Shown: positions 19,416 to 28,136 of the stretch, one piece after another | Position numbering within the stretch: the stretch's first letter is position 1 | Layout: every line of letters starts with the position of its first letter | Assembly (NCBI GenBank): GCA_017642425.1 | Contig: JAGCPB010000039.1 | Location: 1-64,000 of the forward strand | Source: Bacteroidaceae bacterium | Lineage (GTDB): Bacteria > Bacteroidota > Bacteroidia > Bacteroidales > Bacteroidaceae | DNA length: 64,000 nucleotides | Reading direction: 5' to 3' | The notes under the pieces: generated by a model | What the model was told of the DNA's origin: nothing | The model's input: the letters and a program-made list of their open reading frames with translations, nothing else | Database searches by the model: none | Translations under genes and position numbers: made by a program

Positions 19416-21512
19416 CTATGATATAGAAGACCAGTCATACTCACTTTTCTTGATACGCTTTAGCACCCTTGCCATAAGAGCATTCTCCGGGAGTGACAGT
19501 TCGGGGTCATCGGCCACGATATTACGGGCTATCTCACGCACATGCTCAATCAGTGCGCCGTCACGCGCCAGGTTGGCCAGTTTAAGGTCAAAGGCCATAC
19601 CGCTCTGCTGGGTTCCTTCCAGATCACCGGGTCCGCGCAGTTTAAGGTCAGCCTCGGCAATCTCAAATCCATCACAGGTGGCAGTCATTATCTCAATGCG
19701 TTTGCGGGTATCTTCACTCAACTGATACGGAGTTACCAGCAGACAGAAAGACTGGTCTGCGCCACGGCCCACGCGGCCTCGCAGCTGATGCAGTTGAGAC
19801 AGACCGAACCTGTTGGCGTTCTCTATCACCATAATGCTGGCATTGGGAACATCCACACCTACCTCAATCACGGTTGTAGCCACCATAATCTGCGTCTCGT
19901 TCTGCTTGAAACGCTGCATCTCGGCATCCTTCTCTGCCGGTTTCATGCGACCATGGACCTTACTCACCTTATAACCCTCAAAACGCTCGCAGACAGTCAG
20001 ATAACCCTCCTCCAGATTCTTGAGGTCAATCTTTTCACTCTCCTCAATAAGGGGATATACTATATATGCCTGCCGGCCCTTTTTAAGTTCACGGTCCAGG
20101 AAAGCATAGACAGACTTGTGGTTTCCGTCATAGTAGTGCTCTGTCTGTATAGGCTTGCGTCCCGGGGGCAGTTCGTCAATGACCGAAACATCCAGGTCAC
20201 CATAGAGTGTCATGGCCAGAGTGCGTGGAATCGGGGTTGCCGTCATTACCAGCACATGAGGCGGCATATTGCTCTTGCTCCAGAGTCTGGCTCTCTGCGC
20301 TACCCCAAAACGATGCTGCTCATCTATCACAACGAATCCCAGACGGTTGAACTCCACGGGATCCTCCAACACTGCATGAGTGCTTACCAGTATGTTGACG
20401 CTACCGTCCTTGAGTCCTTTGAGTATCGCCTCACGGCGCTTACCCTTTATACTTCCGGTAAGCAGCTCGGCATGTAGGCCCAATCCATCGATGAAACGGC
20501 AGATATTGGCATAATGCTGCTCTGACAGAATCTCGGTTGGAGCCATAATACAGGCCTGATATCCGTTATCAATGGCTATGAGCATGGTCATAAGGGCGAC
20601 CATTGTCTTGCCGCTGCCCACATCACCCTGAAGCAGACGGTTCATCTGGCGTCCGCTGCCCATATCCTTGCGAATCTCACGTATCACACGTTTCTGCGCT
20701 CCGGTCAGACTGAACGGCAGTCTCTCATTATAGAATCGGTTGAAATTGTCACCGATTTTTGAAAACACATAACCCTTGAACCTACGCTGACGGTCACTTG
20801 CAAAACGGGCCAGGTTCAACTGCACATAAAACAGTTCCTCAAACTTGACCCTTAACTGTGCCAGACGGAGTTCAAGCGGAGTTTTGGGGTTATGCAGGGT
20901 CTTGAGAGCATCAGTCAATGACATGAGATGCTCCTTTTCCTTAAGCCAGTCAGGAAGTGTCTCCGGCAGAGGCTCCACTATAAGAGCCATCAGATTGTTG
21001 ACCAGTTTGCGTATGGCGGCCGAGTTGAGTCCCGCCTTTTTCATCTTTTCAGTGGTATTGTAATATGGCTGCATACCCATCTCTGAGAGGTTCAGGTTGG
21101 CCTCAACGTCTATCTCAGGATGCGCCACATTCACCCTGCCACCGAATATGGTAGGTTTGCCGAACACCACATAATCCACACTCGGACGGTAACGGTCCAG
21201 AATAAATTTGATACCGCTGAACCATACAAGGTCTGCCACACCGGAACCATCGCTGAAATGGGCAACCAGTCGTTGCTTACGGCCCTCGCCTATCTGCTCA
21301 AAACTAAGGATCTTTCCCTTAAGTTGGATATATGGCATAGTGCCGTCAACCTCCCTTATCTGGAAGATGCGGCTACGGTCAATGTATTTGTAAGGAAAAT
21401 AGTAAAGCAGATCCTGCAACGTGCTTATCTGGAGCTCGCCTTTAAGAAGGGCGGCTCTTGCCGGACCTACGCCGGGAAGATACTTGACATCACGCTGCGC
21501 AAGATCAAGCAT
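19416..21512 (-). CDS. recG: ATP-dependent DNA helicase RecG
   Basis: 698 residues. It remodels stalled forks and Holliday junctions. The N-terminal wedge/OB domain (KYLPGVGPARAALL) is followed by superfamily 2 helicase motifs: Walker A LLQGDVGSGKTMVAL, DEQH box VIDEQHRFG, motif III MTATPIPRTLA and motif VI QLRGRVGRG. Length is normal. Its ATG overlaps the stop of the DJ-1 gene (ATGA). Confidence 0.97.
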   Translation of the reverse strand: MLDLAQRDVKYLPGVGPARAALLKGELQISTLQDLLYYFPYKYIDRSRIFQIREVDGTMPYIQLKGKILSFEQIGEGRKQRLVAHFSDGSGVADLVWFSGIKFILDRYRPSVDYVVFGKPTIFGGRVNVAHPEIDVEANLNLSEMGMQPYYNTTEKMKKAGLNSAAIRKLVNNLMALIVEPLPETLPDWLKEKEHLMSLTDALKTLHNPKTPLELRLAQLRVKFEELFYVQLNLARFASDRQRRFKGYVFSKIGDNFNRFYNERLPFSLTGAQKRVIREIRKDMGSGRQMNRLLQGDVGSGKTMVALMTMLIAIDNGYQACIMAPTEILSEQHYANICRFIDGLGLHAELLTGSIKGKRREAILKGLKDGSVNILVSTHAVLEDPVEFNRLGFVVIDEQHRFGVAQRARLWSKSNMPPHVLVMTATPIPRTLAMTLYGDLDVSVIDELPPGRKPIQTEHYYDGNHKSVYAFLDRELKKGRQAYIVYPLIEESEKIDLKNLEEGYLTVCERFEGYKVSKVHGRMKPAEKDAEMQRFKQNETQIMVATTVIEVGVDVPNASIMVIENANRFGLSQLHQLRGRVGRGADQSFCLLVTPYQLSEDTRKRIEIMTATCDGFEIAEADLKLRGPGDLEGTQQSGMAFDLKLANLARDGALIEHVREIARNIVADDPELSLPENALMARVLKRIKKSEYDWSSIS

Positions 21513-22060
21513 CAGGCACGCCCGAACATCATCTTGTCACAAACCGAGGCTACCACCTCGTCACCACTAAGCAGGCTGATGATAGCCTTTGCAAACTCCA
21601 CAGCAGCGGCAGGACCGCAGGCTGTAATCAGATTCCCGTCCTTTTCAACGAATGATCCTGTGTATTCAGCCCCCTTGAGCATTCCTTCACAACCGGGATA
21701 ACAAGTGGCTTTCTTGCCTTGCAGAAGTCCATGCTTGCCCAACACTGTGGGAGCGGCACAAATGGCTGCAATTGGGATTTTATGCTCATTTGCAAATTTC
21801 AGTATAGCCTCAAGCCCCTTATGCTTGCCAAGATTTGTAGCGCCAGGCTGTCCTCCGGGCAGAATCAGCATATCAGCATCGCTGAAATCCGTATTCTCAA
21901 ACAGGTCATCGGCCTGAACCGGTATACCCTGACTGCTCTTTACCAGGAACTCGTCCGATATGGAGATTGTATTCACCTCTATTCCCGCACGGATCAGCAT
22001 GTCAAGCGGGGTTATGGCTTCTATTGCCTCGAAACCTTCTGCTAAAAAAATGTAGACCAT
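21512..22060 (-). CDS. DJ-1/PfpI family protein
   Basis: 182 residues starting MVYIFLAEGFEAIEAITPLD. The family nucleophile elbow is AAICAAPTVLGKHG with the reactive cysteine; Glu in AEGFE is the usual partner. DJ-1 members of this type are annotated as YajL/ThiJ-like, acting in protein or glyoxal repair, but the activity cannot be read from sequence. It sits between tonB (2 bp gap) and recG (overlap), so it is probably in one transcript. Confidence 0.88.
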   Translation of the reverse strand: MVYIFLAEGFEAIEAITPLDMLIRAGIEVNTISISDEFLVKSSQGIPVQADDLFENTDFSDADMLILPGGQPGATNLGKHKGLEAILKFANEHKIPIAAICAAPTVLGKHGLLQGKKATCYPGCEGMLKGAEYTGSFVEKDGNLITACGPAAAVEFAKAIISLLSGDEVVASVCDKMMFGRA

Positions 22061-22062
22061 AA

Positions 22063-22872
22063 TTATTTCAGTTTGAAGTAATAGGTGATTGTTCCGGTTT
22101 GGTTTTCGGTACCACTTATGGCGTTGAATTTTGTGCGACGGGCCGCTTCTTCGGCTGCATTGCGTAGCTGAAGATTGGTAGTATTGGTGCGGTTATTTAT
22201 TCTTGTACCAATTACATCTCCATTAGGCGAAACGGTTATAGTTACAACCACACGACCCTCCTCCTGGATTCCGTTATATGCAGGACGTACAAAATCACCT
22301 ATGTCACGACCGTTAAGATCCCATGTTCCCCAGCCTCCGGTTCCGGTTGTCTTGCCTTCGGTCGAATTTCCTGTTTCTGAGCCTGGAGTACCCGTTACGT
22401 CGGTATTGCTCTCAGTCGGAGCATTGGCCTGCATGGAGTTGCTGCGGCCAAAGGCGTTGGCCATCAGGTTCTGGGCCTGCTCGGCGGCCTGGCGCTCCTG
22501 CTCGGCGCGGATCTCCTCAGGAGTGGGTTGCTTGGGAGTCTCGGTGGGCGTAACAGGTTTCTCCTTCTCGCCACTCTCTATGGCTACCGTCTCCTCAAGA
22601 TTCTGGGTGATGGCGGGCTCTGCCTGGGGTGCTACAGGAACAGGTACTGAAACCGGTGCGGGAGCAGGCATGGAATTGACCTCGGTAAACTCGTAGTCAG
22701 TATCCAGGTTACCCATATCACCCAGCATCACGGGCACGCCGCTTTCGGCCTGTGCAAGCGGCCTGCTCAGATGCAGCAACAGCAACAATCCGATGACACC
22801 GCAGTGCACCAGAACGGTCCACAACAGCGAGAAAATATTAAATTCCTTATCTTGCTTTTTGTTAGGATTCAT
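22063..22872 (-). CDS. tonB: TonB-like energy transducer
   Basis: 269 residues: one N-terminal membrane helix (about 12-36, LLWTVLVHCGVIGLLLLLHL), a long proline/glutamate/glutamine-rich spacer crossing the periplasm (about 65-165), and a C-terminal TonB domain (about 200-269, GRVVVTITVSPNGDVIGTRI). With ExbB and ExbD it passes proton motive force to outer-membrane receptors. It starts 6 bp after exbD and shares the operon exbB-exbD-tonB. Confidence 0.9.
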   Translation of the reverse strand: MNPNKKQDKEFNIFSLLWTVLVHCGVIGLLLLLHLSRPLAQAESGVPVMLGDMGNLDTDYEFTEVNSMPAPAPVSVPVPVAPQAEPAITQNLEETVAIESGEKEKPVTPTETPKQPTPEEIRAEQERQAAEQAQNLMANAFGRSNSMQANAPTESNTDVTGTPGSETGNSTEGKTTGTGGWGTWDLNGRDIGDFVRPAYNGIQEEGRVVVTITVSPNGDVIGTRINNRTNTTNLQLRNAAEEAARRTKFNAISGTENQTGTITYYFKLK

Positions 22873-22878
22873 CGGGAA

Positions 22879-23292
22879 TTATTTGCGGTCAGGACGGCGC
22901 GTGGCAAGCACCACCTTGAACTGATTCTCATTAGCTATGTTCAGTACCTTCACGATCTCCTTGTAGGGAACGGACTCATCGGCATAAAGGGCAACGTACA
23001 TATCGGGCTCTTTCTGTGAGCAGTCTATAAGGAAATCCGTCAACTCCTCAAACACAATGGGCATCTCATCATCATTGCCGAATGCCGTGTAGTAGTTAAG
23101 GTCACGGTCTATGATGACGCGGGTGAGCGGCTTGGCCGATGTCTGCTGCGAACTCTGCGGCAGCAGCACCTTAATGGCGTTGGGGCTCACCATCGTGGAT
23201 GTTATCATAAAGAATATCAGCAGCAGGAATATGATGTCAGTCATGGACGACATGCTGAACTGCGGCGATACCTCATTACGTCTCTTAAGCAT
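22879..23292 (-). CDS. exbD: ExbD/TolR biopolymer transport protein
   Basis: 137 residues, starting MLKRRNEVSPQFSMSSMTD. One membrane helix follows, carrying the conserved aspartate (MTDIIFLLLIFFMI) that carries protons. The periplasmic domain runs about 45-137 (FNEDEMPIVFEEL ... VPYKEIVKVLNIA). The start at 23292 gives the standard ExbD N-terminus; a longer frame upstream overlaps exbB. One base separates it from the exbB stop. Confidence 0.94.
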   Translation of the reverse strand: MLKRRNEVSPQFSMSSMTDIIFLLLIFFMITSTMVSPNAIKVLLPQSSQQTSAKPLTRVIIDRDLNYYTAFGNDDEMPIVFEELTDFLIDCSQKEPDMYVALYADESVPYKEIVKVLNIANENQFKVVLATRRPDRK

Positions 23293-23293
23293 A

Positions 23294-23998
23294 TTACTTC
23301 TCAAGATTAACGGTGAAATCCTGAATAAATGACTCCATCTCGTTTGCAATGGTATCCACGCGTGACACCAGATAGTTGTATGCAAACAGAGCTATGATAC
23401 CGACAATCAAACCACCCACAGTGGTAATCATGGCCTCATAAATACCACTTGAAAGCAGCGACACATCAATATTGTTACCGGCATTTGCCATCTCCCAGAA
23501 TGCACGGACCATACCTATCACCGTGCCCAGGAAACCTATCATGGGGGCGGCACTGGCAATGGTTGAAAGACCTTTCAAACCTTTCTCCAGTTTGGCAATC
23601 TCCACATTGGCGGCATTCTCCATACCCAACTGGATATCCTTGACATCATGGTCAGCCAGTCCTATGCCTTTCTCAACGATACGGCTCAACGGTGATGCAG
23701 TGGCCTGACAGAAAATCTGGGCCGACTTGTTTTCACCGTTCTTCATGTAGTCGTTGATACGGTCCATGAAGTGCGGATCCTTGATGGCTGCCTTACGGTA
23801 AACTGACAGACGGTTAAAGAAGATGTAGAAGCAGAGTATTGACAACAGGAGCAATATCAGCATGATCCACCCTCCCTTGAGAGCCATGTCAAAAAGATTA
23901 ATCTTGTCGGCAGTATCTTCCGCCAACTGTACGGCCACCTGGCTCTGAGCCAACGTATCACCGTTTAATACCTGAGTAAGTGAAGTTTGTAGGAACAT
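23294..23998 (-). CDS. exbB: ExbB/TolQ/MotA proton channel protein
   Basis: 234 residues with three membrane helices: about 43-63 (WIMLILLLLSILCFYIFF), then a pair near 140-215. The signature AAPMIGFLGTVIGMVRAF and GLIVGIIALFAYNYLV match the MotA/TolQ/ExbB channel domain. The start MFLQTSLTQVL at 23998 resembles relatives; an in-frame ATG at 24013 would overlap pdxJ by 13 bp. First gene of the Exb-Ton operon but directly behind pdxJ. Confidence 0.94.
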   Translation of the reverse strand: MFLQTSLTQVLNGDTLAQSQVAVQLAEDTADKINLFDMALKGGWIMLILLLLSILCFYIFFNRLSVYRKAAIKDPHFMDRINDYMKNGENKSAQIFCQATASPLSRIVEKGIGLADHDVKDIQLGMENAANVEIAKLEKGLKGLSTIASAAPMIGFLGTVIGMVRAFWEMANAGNNIDVSLLSSGIYEAMITTVGGLIVGIIALFAYNYLVSRVDTIANEMESFIQDFTVNLEK

Positions 23999-24000
23999 AT

Positions 24001-24717
24001 TCAAATAATGCATTTTTTATACTCGTCAATAGTCTTTTCAAGTCCCAGATAGAGAGCGTCGCACACCAGTGCATGACCTATGGATACCTCATCAATCCAT
24101 GGAATCTGCTGTTTCAGGAACTTTAGGTTTACCAGGCTCAGGTCATGGCCTGCGTTCAGTCCCATTCCGCATTCACGCGCCTTGCGTGCAGCCTCCACAA
24201 AAGGTTTGACGGCAATCTCGGGGCCAAGTTTAATGTAGTCTGTAGCATAAGGCTCCGTATAGAGTTCCACTCGGTCAGCGCCGGCCTTGGCCGCCATCTC
24301 GACCATCCTTACGTTTGCGTCCACAAATATCGATGTACGGATGCCGTTATCCTTAAGTTCGGCTACTATATTGGTCAGGAAATCCTGCTCATCAAGCGTA
24401 TTCCATCCATGGTTTGAAGTAACCTGCTCAGGAGTATCGGGAACAAGGGTTACCTGGGCCGGCTTTATTGTCTTTACAAGCTCCATGAATGCAGGAGCCG
24501 GATACCCCTCTATGTTGAACTCTGTGGTAAGTACCTTCTTAAGGTCAAACACATCCTGGTGTTTAATGTGCCTTTCATCGGGTCTGGGATGCACGGTGAT
24601 GCCATCGGCACCAAACCGTTCGCAATCCAGCGCCACCTTCACCACATCGGGATTATTGCCGCCGCGGGCATTGCGTAAAGTGGCTATCTTGTTGATATTT
24701 ACACTTAATCTGGTCAT
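24001..24717 (-). CDS. pdxJ: Pyridoxine 5'-phosphate synthase
   Basis: 238 residues, a TIM barrel. It condenses 1-deoxyxylulose 5-phosphate with 3-amino-2-oxopropyl phosphate to make pyridoxine 5'-phosphate. The start [19 protein letters not shown], the HPRPDERHI segment and [13 protein letters not shown] near the C-terminus are standard. It is divergent from nadK and is followed without a gap by exbB. Confidence 0.97.
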   Translation of the reverse strand: MTRLSVNINKIATLRNARGGNNPDVVKVALDCERFGADGITVHPRPDERHIKHQDVFDLKKVLTTEFNIEGYPAPAFMELVKTIKPAQVTLVPDTPEQVTSNHGWNTLDEQDFLTNIVAELKDNGIRTSIFVDANVRMVEMAAKAGADRVELYTEPYATDYIKLGPEIAVKPFVEAARKARECGMGLNAGHDLSLVNLKFLKQQIPWIDEVSIGHALVCDALYLGLEKTIDEYKKCII

Positions 24718-24745
24718 AAAGTCCCTTCACTTGAATAAAATGAAC

Positions 24746-24753
24746 TATCTTTG
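24746..24753 (+). promoter_or_regulatory. -7 box of nadK
   Basis: TATCTTTG, matching TAnnTTTG, in the gap between divergent pdxJ and nadK. It lies 87 bases before the preferred nadK ATG, giving a fairly long leader, and excludes a start at 24751. Confidence 0.5.
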
Positions 24754-24840
24754 TCCGGAGCAATCTATCATAGCTTTGCTCTAATCAGCAAAGATAAGAA
24801 TAATTCCGTTCATGATTGCTTAAAAAAAATGAAAGGTGTT

Positions 24841-25713
24841 ATGAAATACGCAATATTCGGAAATACGTCACGTGACAAGTTCTGCGGCCATGAACTGCAG
24901 TTCTTCAACCTGTTGCGCTCTCTGGGTGACGCGATATCGGTTGACCGCCCCTATTACGAGTTCCTGACCCGCACAATGGGGCTGGACATTCCTTATGACA
25001 ACCTGTTTGAAGGTAATGATTTTTCGGCCGATGCCGTAATAAGCGTTGGTGGTGACGGCACATTCCTTCGCACTGCCACCCGTGTTGGCAGCAAAGGCAT
25101 ACCAATGGTAGGTATCAACACCGGCCGTCTGGGTTTCCTGGCCGATATCACCACAGACCGCATCACCGATGCCATAACCCGCATCCACAACGGTGACTAC
25201 ACGCTCGAGGAGCGCAACCTGCTTCAGGTCCGTATGGAAGGTCTGCCCGCAGGCCACACCCCCTATGCCCTGAATGACATCGCCATACTGAAACATGACA
25301 TTTCATCGATGATTTCAATAGCTACCAGCGTTGGCAACACCCCCATGATCACCTACCAGGCCGACGGTCTTGTAGCAGCCACCCCCACCGGTTCCACCGC
25401 CTATTCCCTGAGCGTGGGCGGCCCCATCATCGCTCCCGGCACCAACGTGATCTGCCTCACTCCGGTTGCCCCGCACAGCCTGACCATGCGTCCGCTCGTA
25501 CTCCCGGCCGATGAGACCATCCGCCTGGATGTAACCAGCCGCAGCCACAGCTTCCTGGTATCAATTGACGGCAACAGTTTTAGCTGCCCCGAACACACCG
25601 CCATAGAAATCAGCCGCGCCCCCTTCCGCATCAGCGTCATCAAACCCGCCAAGGGAGACTTCTTTGCCACCCTCCGTGCCAAGATGCTCTGGGGCACCGA
25701 CTCCCGCAAATAA
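24841..25713 (+). CDS. nadK: NAD kinase
   Basis: 290 residues; phosphorylates NAD to NADP. The GGDGT motif (VISVGGDGTFLRTA) and the downstream NTGRLGFLADI and PTGSTAYSLSVGGPI segments are typical. The start MKYAIFGNTSRDKF matches relatives; an ATG four codons upstream (24829) is possible. The stop codon touches the stop codon of the convergent argD with no base between them. Confidence 0.95.
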   Translation: MKYAIFGNTSRDKFCGHELQFFNLLRSLGDAISVDRPYYEFLTRTMGLDIPYDNLFEGNDFSADAVISVGGDGTFLRTATRVGSKGIPMVGINTGRLGFLADITTDRITDAITRIHNGDYTLEERNLLQVRMEGLPAGHTPYALNDIAILKHDISSMISIATSVGNTPMITYQADGLVAATPTGSTAYSLSVGGPIIAPGTNVICLTPVAPHSLTMRPLVLPADETIRLDVTSRSHSFLVSIDGNSFSCPEHTAIEISRAPFRISVIKPAKGDFFATLRAKMLWGTDSRK

Positions 25714-26838
25714 TTATTTCAGAACTTTAGCGTAGCTTTCCAGGAAGCGGTCGGCATCGGATTTGGTGATGCAGAGGGGCGGGAGGAGGCGGATTACGTT
25801 GGTGCCGCTGACGCCGGTAAAGATGTGCTCTTCAAAGAGCAGGCGCTGGCGGATTTCCTTGATGGGCTGGTCGAACTCCATTCCTATCATCAGGCCGCGA
25901 CCGCGAACCTCTTTGGGTCCGGGAATTTGTTTGAGTTCATCAAGCAGATAAGAACCTACCTTGGCGGCGTTCTCTACCAGATGCTCGCTCTCCATCACGT
26001 CAAGCACAGCCATTGCGGCGGCGCAAGCCAGATGGTTGCCACCGAATGTGGTACCCAGTTGGCCTATTACGGGCTGGAAGATGGGGCTGATCAGTAGTGC
26101 TCCGCAAGGCAGACCGTTGGCGATTCCTTTGGCAACGCTGATGAGGTCGGGTTTGATGCCGTTGTACTGGTGGGCAAAGAACTTGCCGCTGCGGCCGTAA
26201 CCACTCTGGATCTCATCCAGAATAAGGACTGTGCCGTTTGCGGTGCAGGCCTGGCGGATTCCGTGCATGTACTCATCGGACGGAACCTGAATTCCGCCCA
26301 CACCCTGGATGCCTTCTATGATGAGGGCAGCCACATCGCCTTTGGCAAGCTCGGCCTTTGCTGCCTCAATGTCTCCCCATGGCAGATAGGTCACGTGTCC
26401 GCAGGCATTGACGGGTGCTATGATCTTGGGATTATCGGTAACCTCTACAGCCAGTGATGTGCGGCCGTGGAATGCTTTCTTGAGTGACAGGATGCGAGAG
26501 CGGCCGGTGTGGAACGACGCCAGCTTGAGGGCGTTCTCGTTTGCCTCGGCACCGCTGTTTATCAGGAAGAGGCTGTAATCCTCATAACCCGATACGCGGC
26601 CCAGCTGCTCAGCCAGCTGCTCCTGCAGACGGTTGATTACGGAATTGGAATAGAAACCCAGTGTGGCAACCTGACGGCTTACTGCCTCCACGTAATGCGG
26701 ATGTGCATGGCCGATGCTAATGACTGCGTGACCGCCGTAAAGGTCCAGATACTCCTGGCCTTTGTCATCCCACACTTTCTGACCCTGTCCCTTCACGATA
26801 TTCACAGGGAACAGGCTATATACCGGAAATAAATTCAT
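25714..26838 (-). CDS. argD: Acetylornithine (or succinylornithine) aminotransferase
   Basis: 374 residues, PLP-dependent class III aminotransferase. Signatures: ILDEIQSGYGRSGKFFAHQ, the PLP lysine in LISVAKGIANG, and GTTFGGNHLACAAAM. It makes N-acylornithine from the semialdehyde product of ArgC. Bacteroides are known to use N-succinyl rather than N-acetyl intermediates, so the acyl group is uncertain. The ATG at 26838 is used, not a TTG two codons earlier. It lies downstream of argC past a terminator-like structure. Confidence 0.94.
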   Translation of the reverse strand: MNLFPVYSLFPVNIVKGQGQKVWDDKGQEYLDLYGGHAVISIGHAHPHYVEAVSRQVATLGFYSNSVINRLQEQLAEQLGRVSGYEDYSLFLINSGAEANENALKLASFHTGRSRILSLKKAFHGRTSLAVEVTDNPKIIAPVNACGHVTYLPWGDIEAAKAELAKGDVAALIIEGIQGVGGIQVPSDEYMHGIRQACTANGTVLILDEIQSGYGRSGKFFAHQYNGIKPDLISVAKGIANGLPCGALLISPIFQPVIGQLGTTFGGNHLACAAAMAVLDVMESEHLVENAAKVGSYLLDELKQIPGPKEVRGRGLMIGMEFDQPIKEIRQRLLFEEHIFTGVSGTNVIRLLPPLCITKSDADRFLESYAKVLK

Positions 26839-26866
26839 TTTCAAAATATGACTCCGTTTCCTCAGC

Positions 26867-26899
26867 GCGGCCGGAGGCCGCCCTGTTTACGGAGTAAAC
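26867..26899. repeat. Two adjacent small inverted repeats between argC and argD
   Basis: GCGGCC-GGA-GGCCGC (26867-26881) and GTTTAC-GGA-GTAAAC (26885-26899) are perfect 6-bp dyads with the same GGA centre. They lie between the argC terminator and argD. They may be operator sites or small RNA hairpins in the argD leader. Confidence 0.5.
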
Positions 26900-26966
26900 T
26901 AAAAAAAGGAAAAGGGACTACGGTTTAATCTTAAAAGCCGGAGGATTTTAGGATTAGACCCGTAGT
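26900..26966 (-). terminator. Terminator-like hairpin overlapping the end of argC
   Basis: On the minus strand ACTACGGGTCTAATC (within the last argC codons) pairs with GATTAAACCGTAGT right after the stop, followed by CCCTTTTCCTTTTTTT. The stem is broken by one bulge and the loop is about 20 bases. It would reduce transcription from argC into argD. Confidence 0.5.
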
Positions 26967-27899
26967 TTCTTTTAAGTTGAACAAAAGGTTCATGTTATGG
27001 ACTGCGGTGCCACTTGCGCCCTTGAGCAAATTGTCTATGCACGATACTACAAGCAGTTTGTCTTCATGCTTCTCCAGATGGATAAGGCACTTGTTGGTGT
27101 TTACCACCTGCTTAAGGTCTATCTGCTCATCAACCACATGCACGAAAGAGTCCTCGGCATAATACTCGCGGTATATCTTGTAGAGCTCCTCAATATCAAC
27201 CGCATTCTTGACAACCACCGTTGCAAATATGCCACGGGTAAAGTCTCCGCGATAGGGGATGAAGTTGATATCGGAATTGAAGCTGCTCTGCAAGCGCTTT
27301 ATGGACTGTATTATCTCGGGCAGATGCTGGTGGGTGAACGGCTTGTAGATGCTGATGTTGTTGTTGCGCCAGCTGAAGTGTGTGGTTGCACCCGGCTTTA
27401 CGCCTGCACCTGTACTGCCTGTGATGGCATTCACGTAGATGTCATCGTTTAGCATCAGGTTGCGGGCCAAAGGCAGCAACGCTAGCTGGATTGCTGTTGC
27501 AAAGCAACCGGGATTGGCCACATACTGGCTCTTGCATATGGCACGGCGGTTCAGTTCGGGCAGTCCGTAGATAAACGGATTGTCTTCGGCCTCCAGACGG
27601 TAATCCATGGAGAGGTCTATCACCTTCAGGCCCTCAGGCAGCGTGTTTGCCTCCATGAACTTGCGGGTGTCACCGTGAGCGGTGCAGAAAAACAGCACAT
27701 CAATGGTATCCAGGGGCAGCTGGTCAGTGAAAGTCATATCGGTCTCACCAATCAGTCCCTCATGCACGGCACTAAGTTTGTTGCCGGCATTGCTGGTACT
27801 GTTCACGAACACAATCTCTGCATCCGGATGTCCCAGAAGGATACGGATAAGCTCACCTGCCGTATAGCCGGCACCACCTATTATTCCTACTTTTATCAT
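26931..27899 (-). CDS. argC: N-acyl-gamma-glutamyl-phosphate reductase
   Basis: 322 residues; NADPH-dependent reduction of N-acylglutamyl phosphate to the semialdehyde. The N-terminal nucleotide-binding KVGIIGGAGYTAGELIRIL and the catalytic cysteine in YVANPGCFATAIQLALLPL are present. The start MIKVGIIGG at 27899 overlaps the pspC stop by one base (TGATG), showing translational coupling. Confidence 0.95.
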   Translation of the reverse strand: MIKVGIIGGAGYTAGELIRILLGHPDAEIVFVNSTSNAGNKLSAVHEGLIGETDMTFTDQLPLDTIDVLFFCTAHGDTRKFMEANTLPEGLKVIDLSMDYRLEAEDNPFIYGLPELNRRAICKSQYVANPGCFATAIQLALLPLARNLMLNDDIYVNAITGSTGAGVKPGATTHFSWRNNNISIYKPFTHQHLPEIIQSIKRLQSSFNSDINFIPYRGDFTRGIFATVVVKNAVDIEELYKIYREYYAEDSFVHVVDEQIDLKQVVNTNKCLIHLEKHEDKLLVVSCIDNLLKGASGTAVHNMNLLFNLKETTGLILKSSGF

Positions 27900-28087
27900 C
27901 ACTTCTCGGGCATTACCAATGCGCAGATAAGATAGGCCAGCAGGCCACCTCCGGCGCACAGCAGCAATATAAGGAATATGATGCGCATAATTGTTACATC
28001 AACATCAAAATATTCTGCAAAACCTGCGCAAACACCAAAAAGCTTTTTGTTGGCTCTTGACCTGTAAAGTTTCTTTTCTCCTGACAT
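27899..28087 (-). CDS. Small PspC-domain membrane protein
   Basis: 62 residues. The PspC signature KLYRSRANKKLFGVCAGFAEYFDVDVTIMRI is followed by one long hydrophobic stretch (ILLLCAGGGLLAYLICALVMP). PspC proteins act in envelope-stress sensing in other bacteria. It sits between argG and argC, inside the arginine cluster, and its stop overlaps the argC start, so the two are made together; why is unclear. Confidence 0.88.
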   Translation of the reverse strand: MSGEKKLYRSRANKKLFGVCAGFAEYFDVDVTIMRIIFLILLLCAGGGLLAYLICALVMPEK

Positions 28088-28136
28088 AGTCTTTTAGTTT
28101 TAATCGTTAGTAAACAAGGGTAAATATAGTCATTTT

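Noticed and set aside
24718..24840. Small gene before nadK from the ATG-like codon at 24751
   Set aside because: It overlaps the -7 box and adds residues not seen in NAD kinases; the leader reading is preferred.
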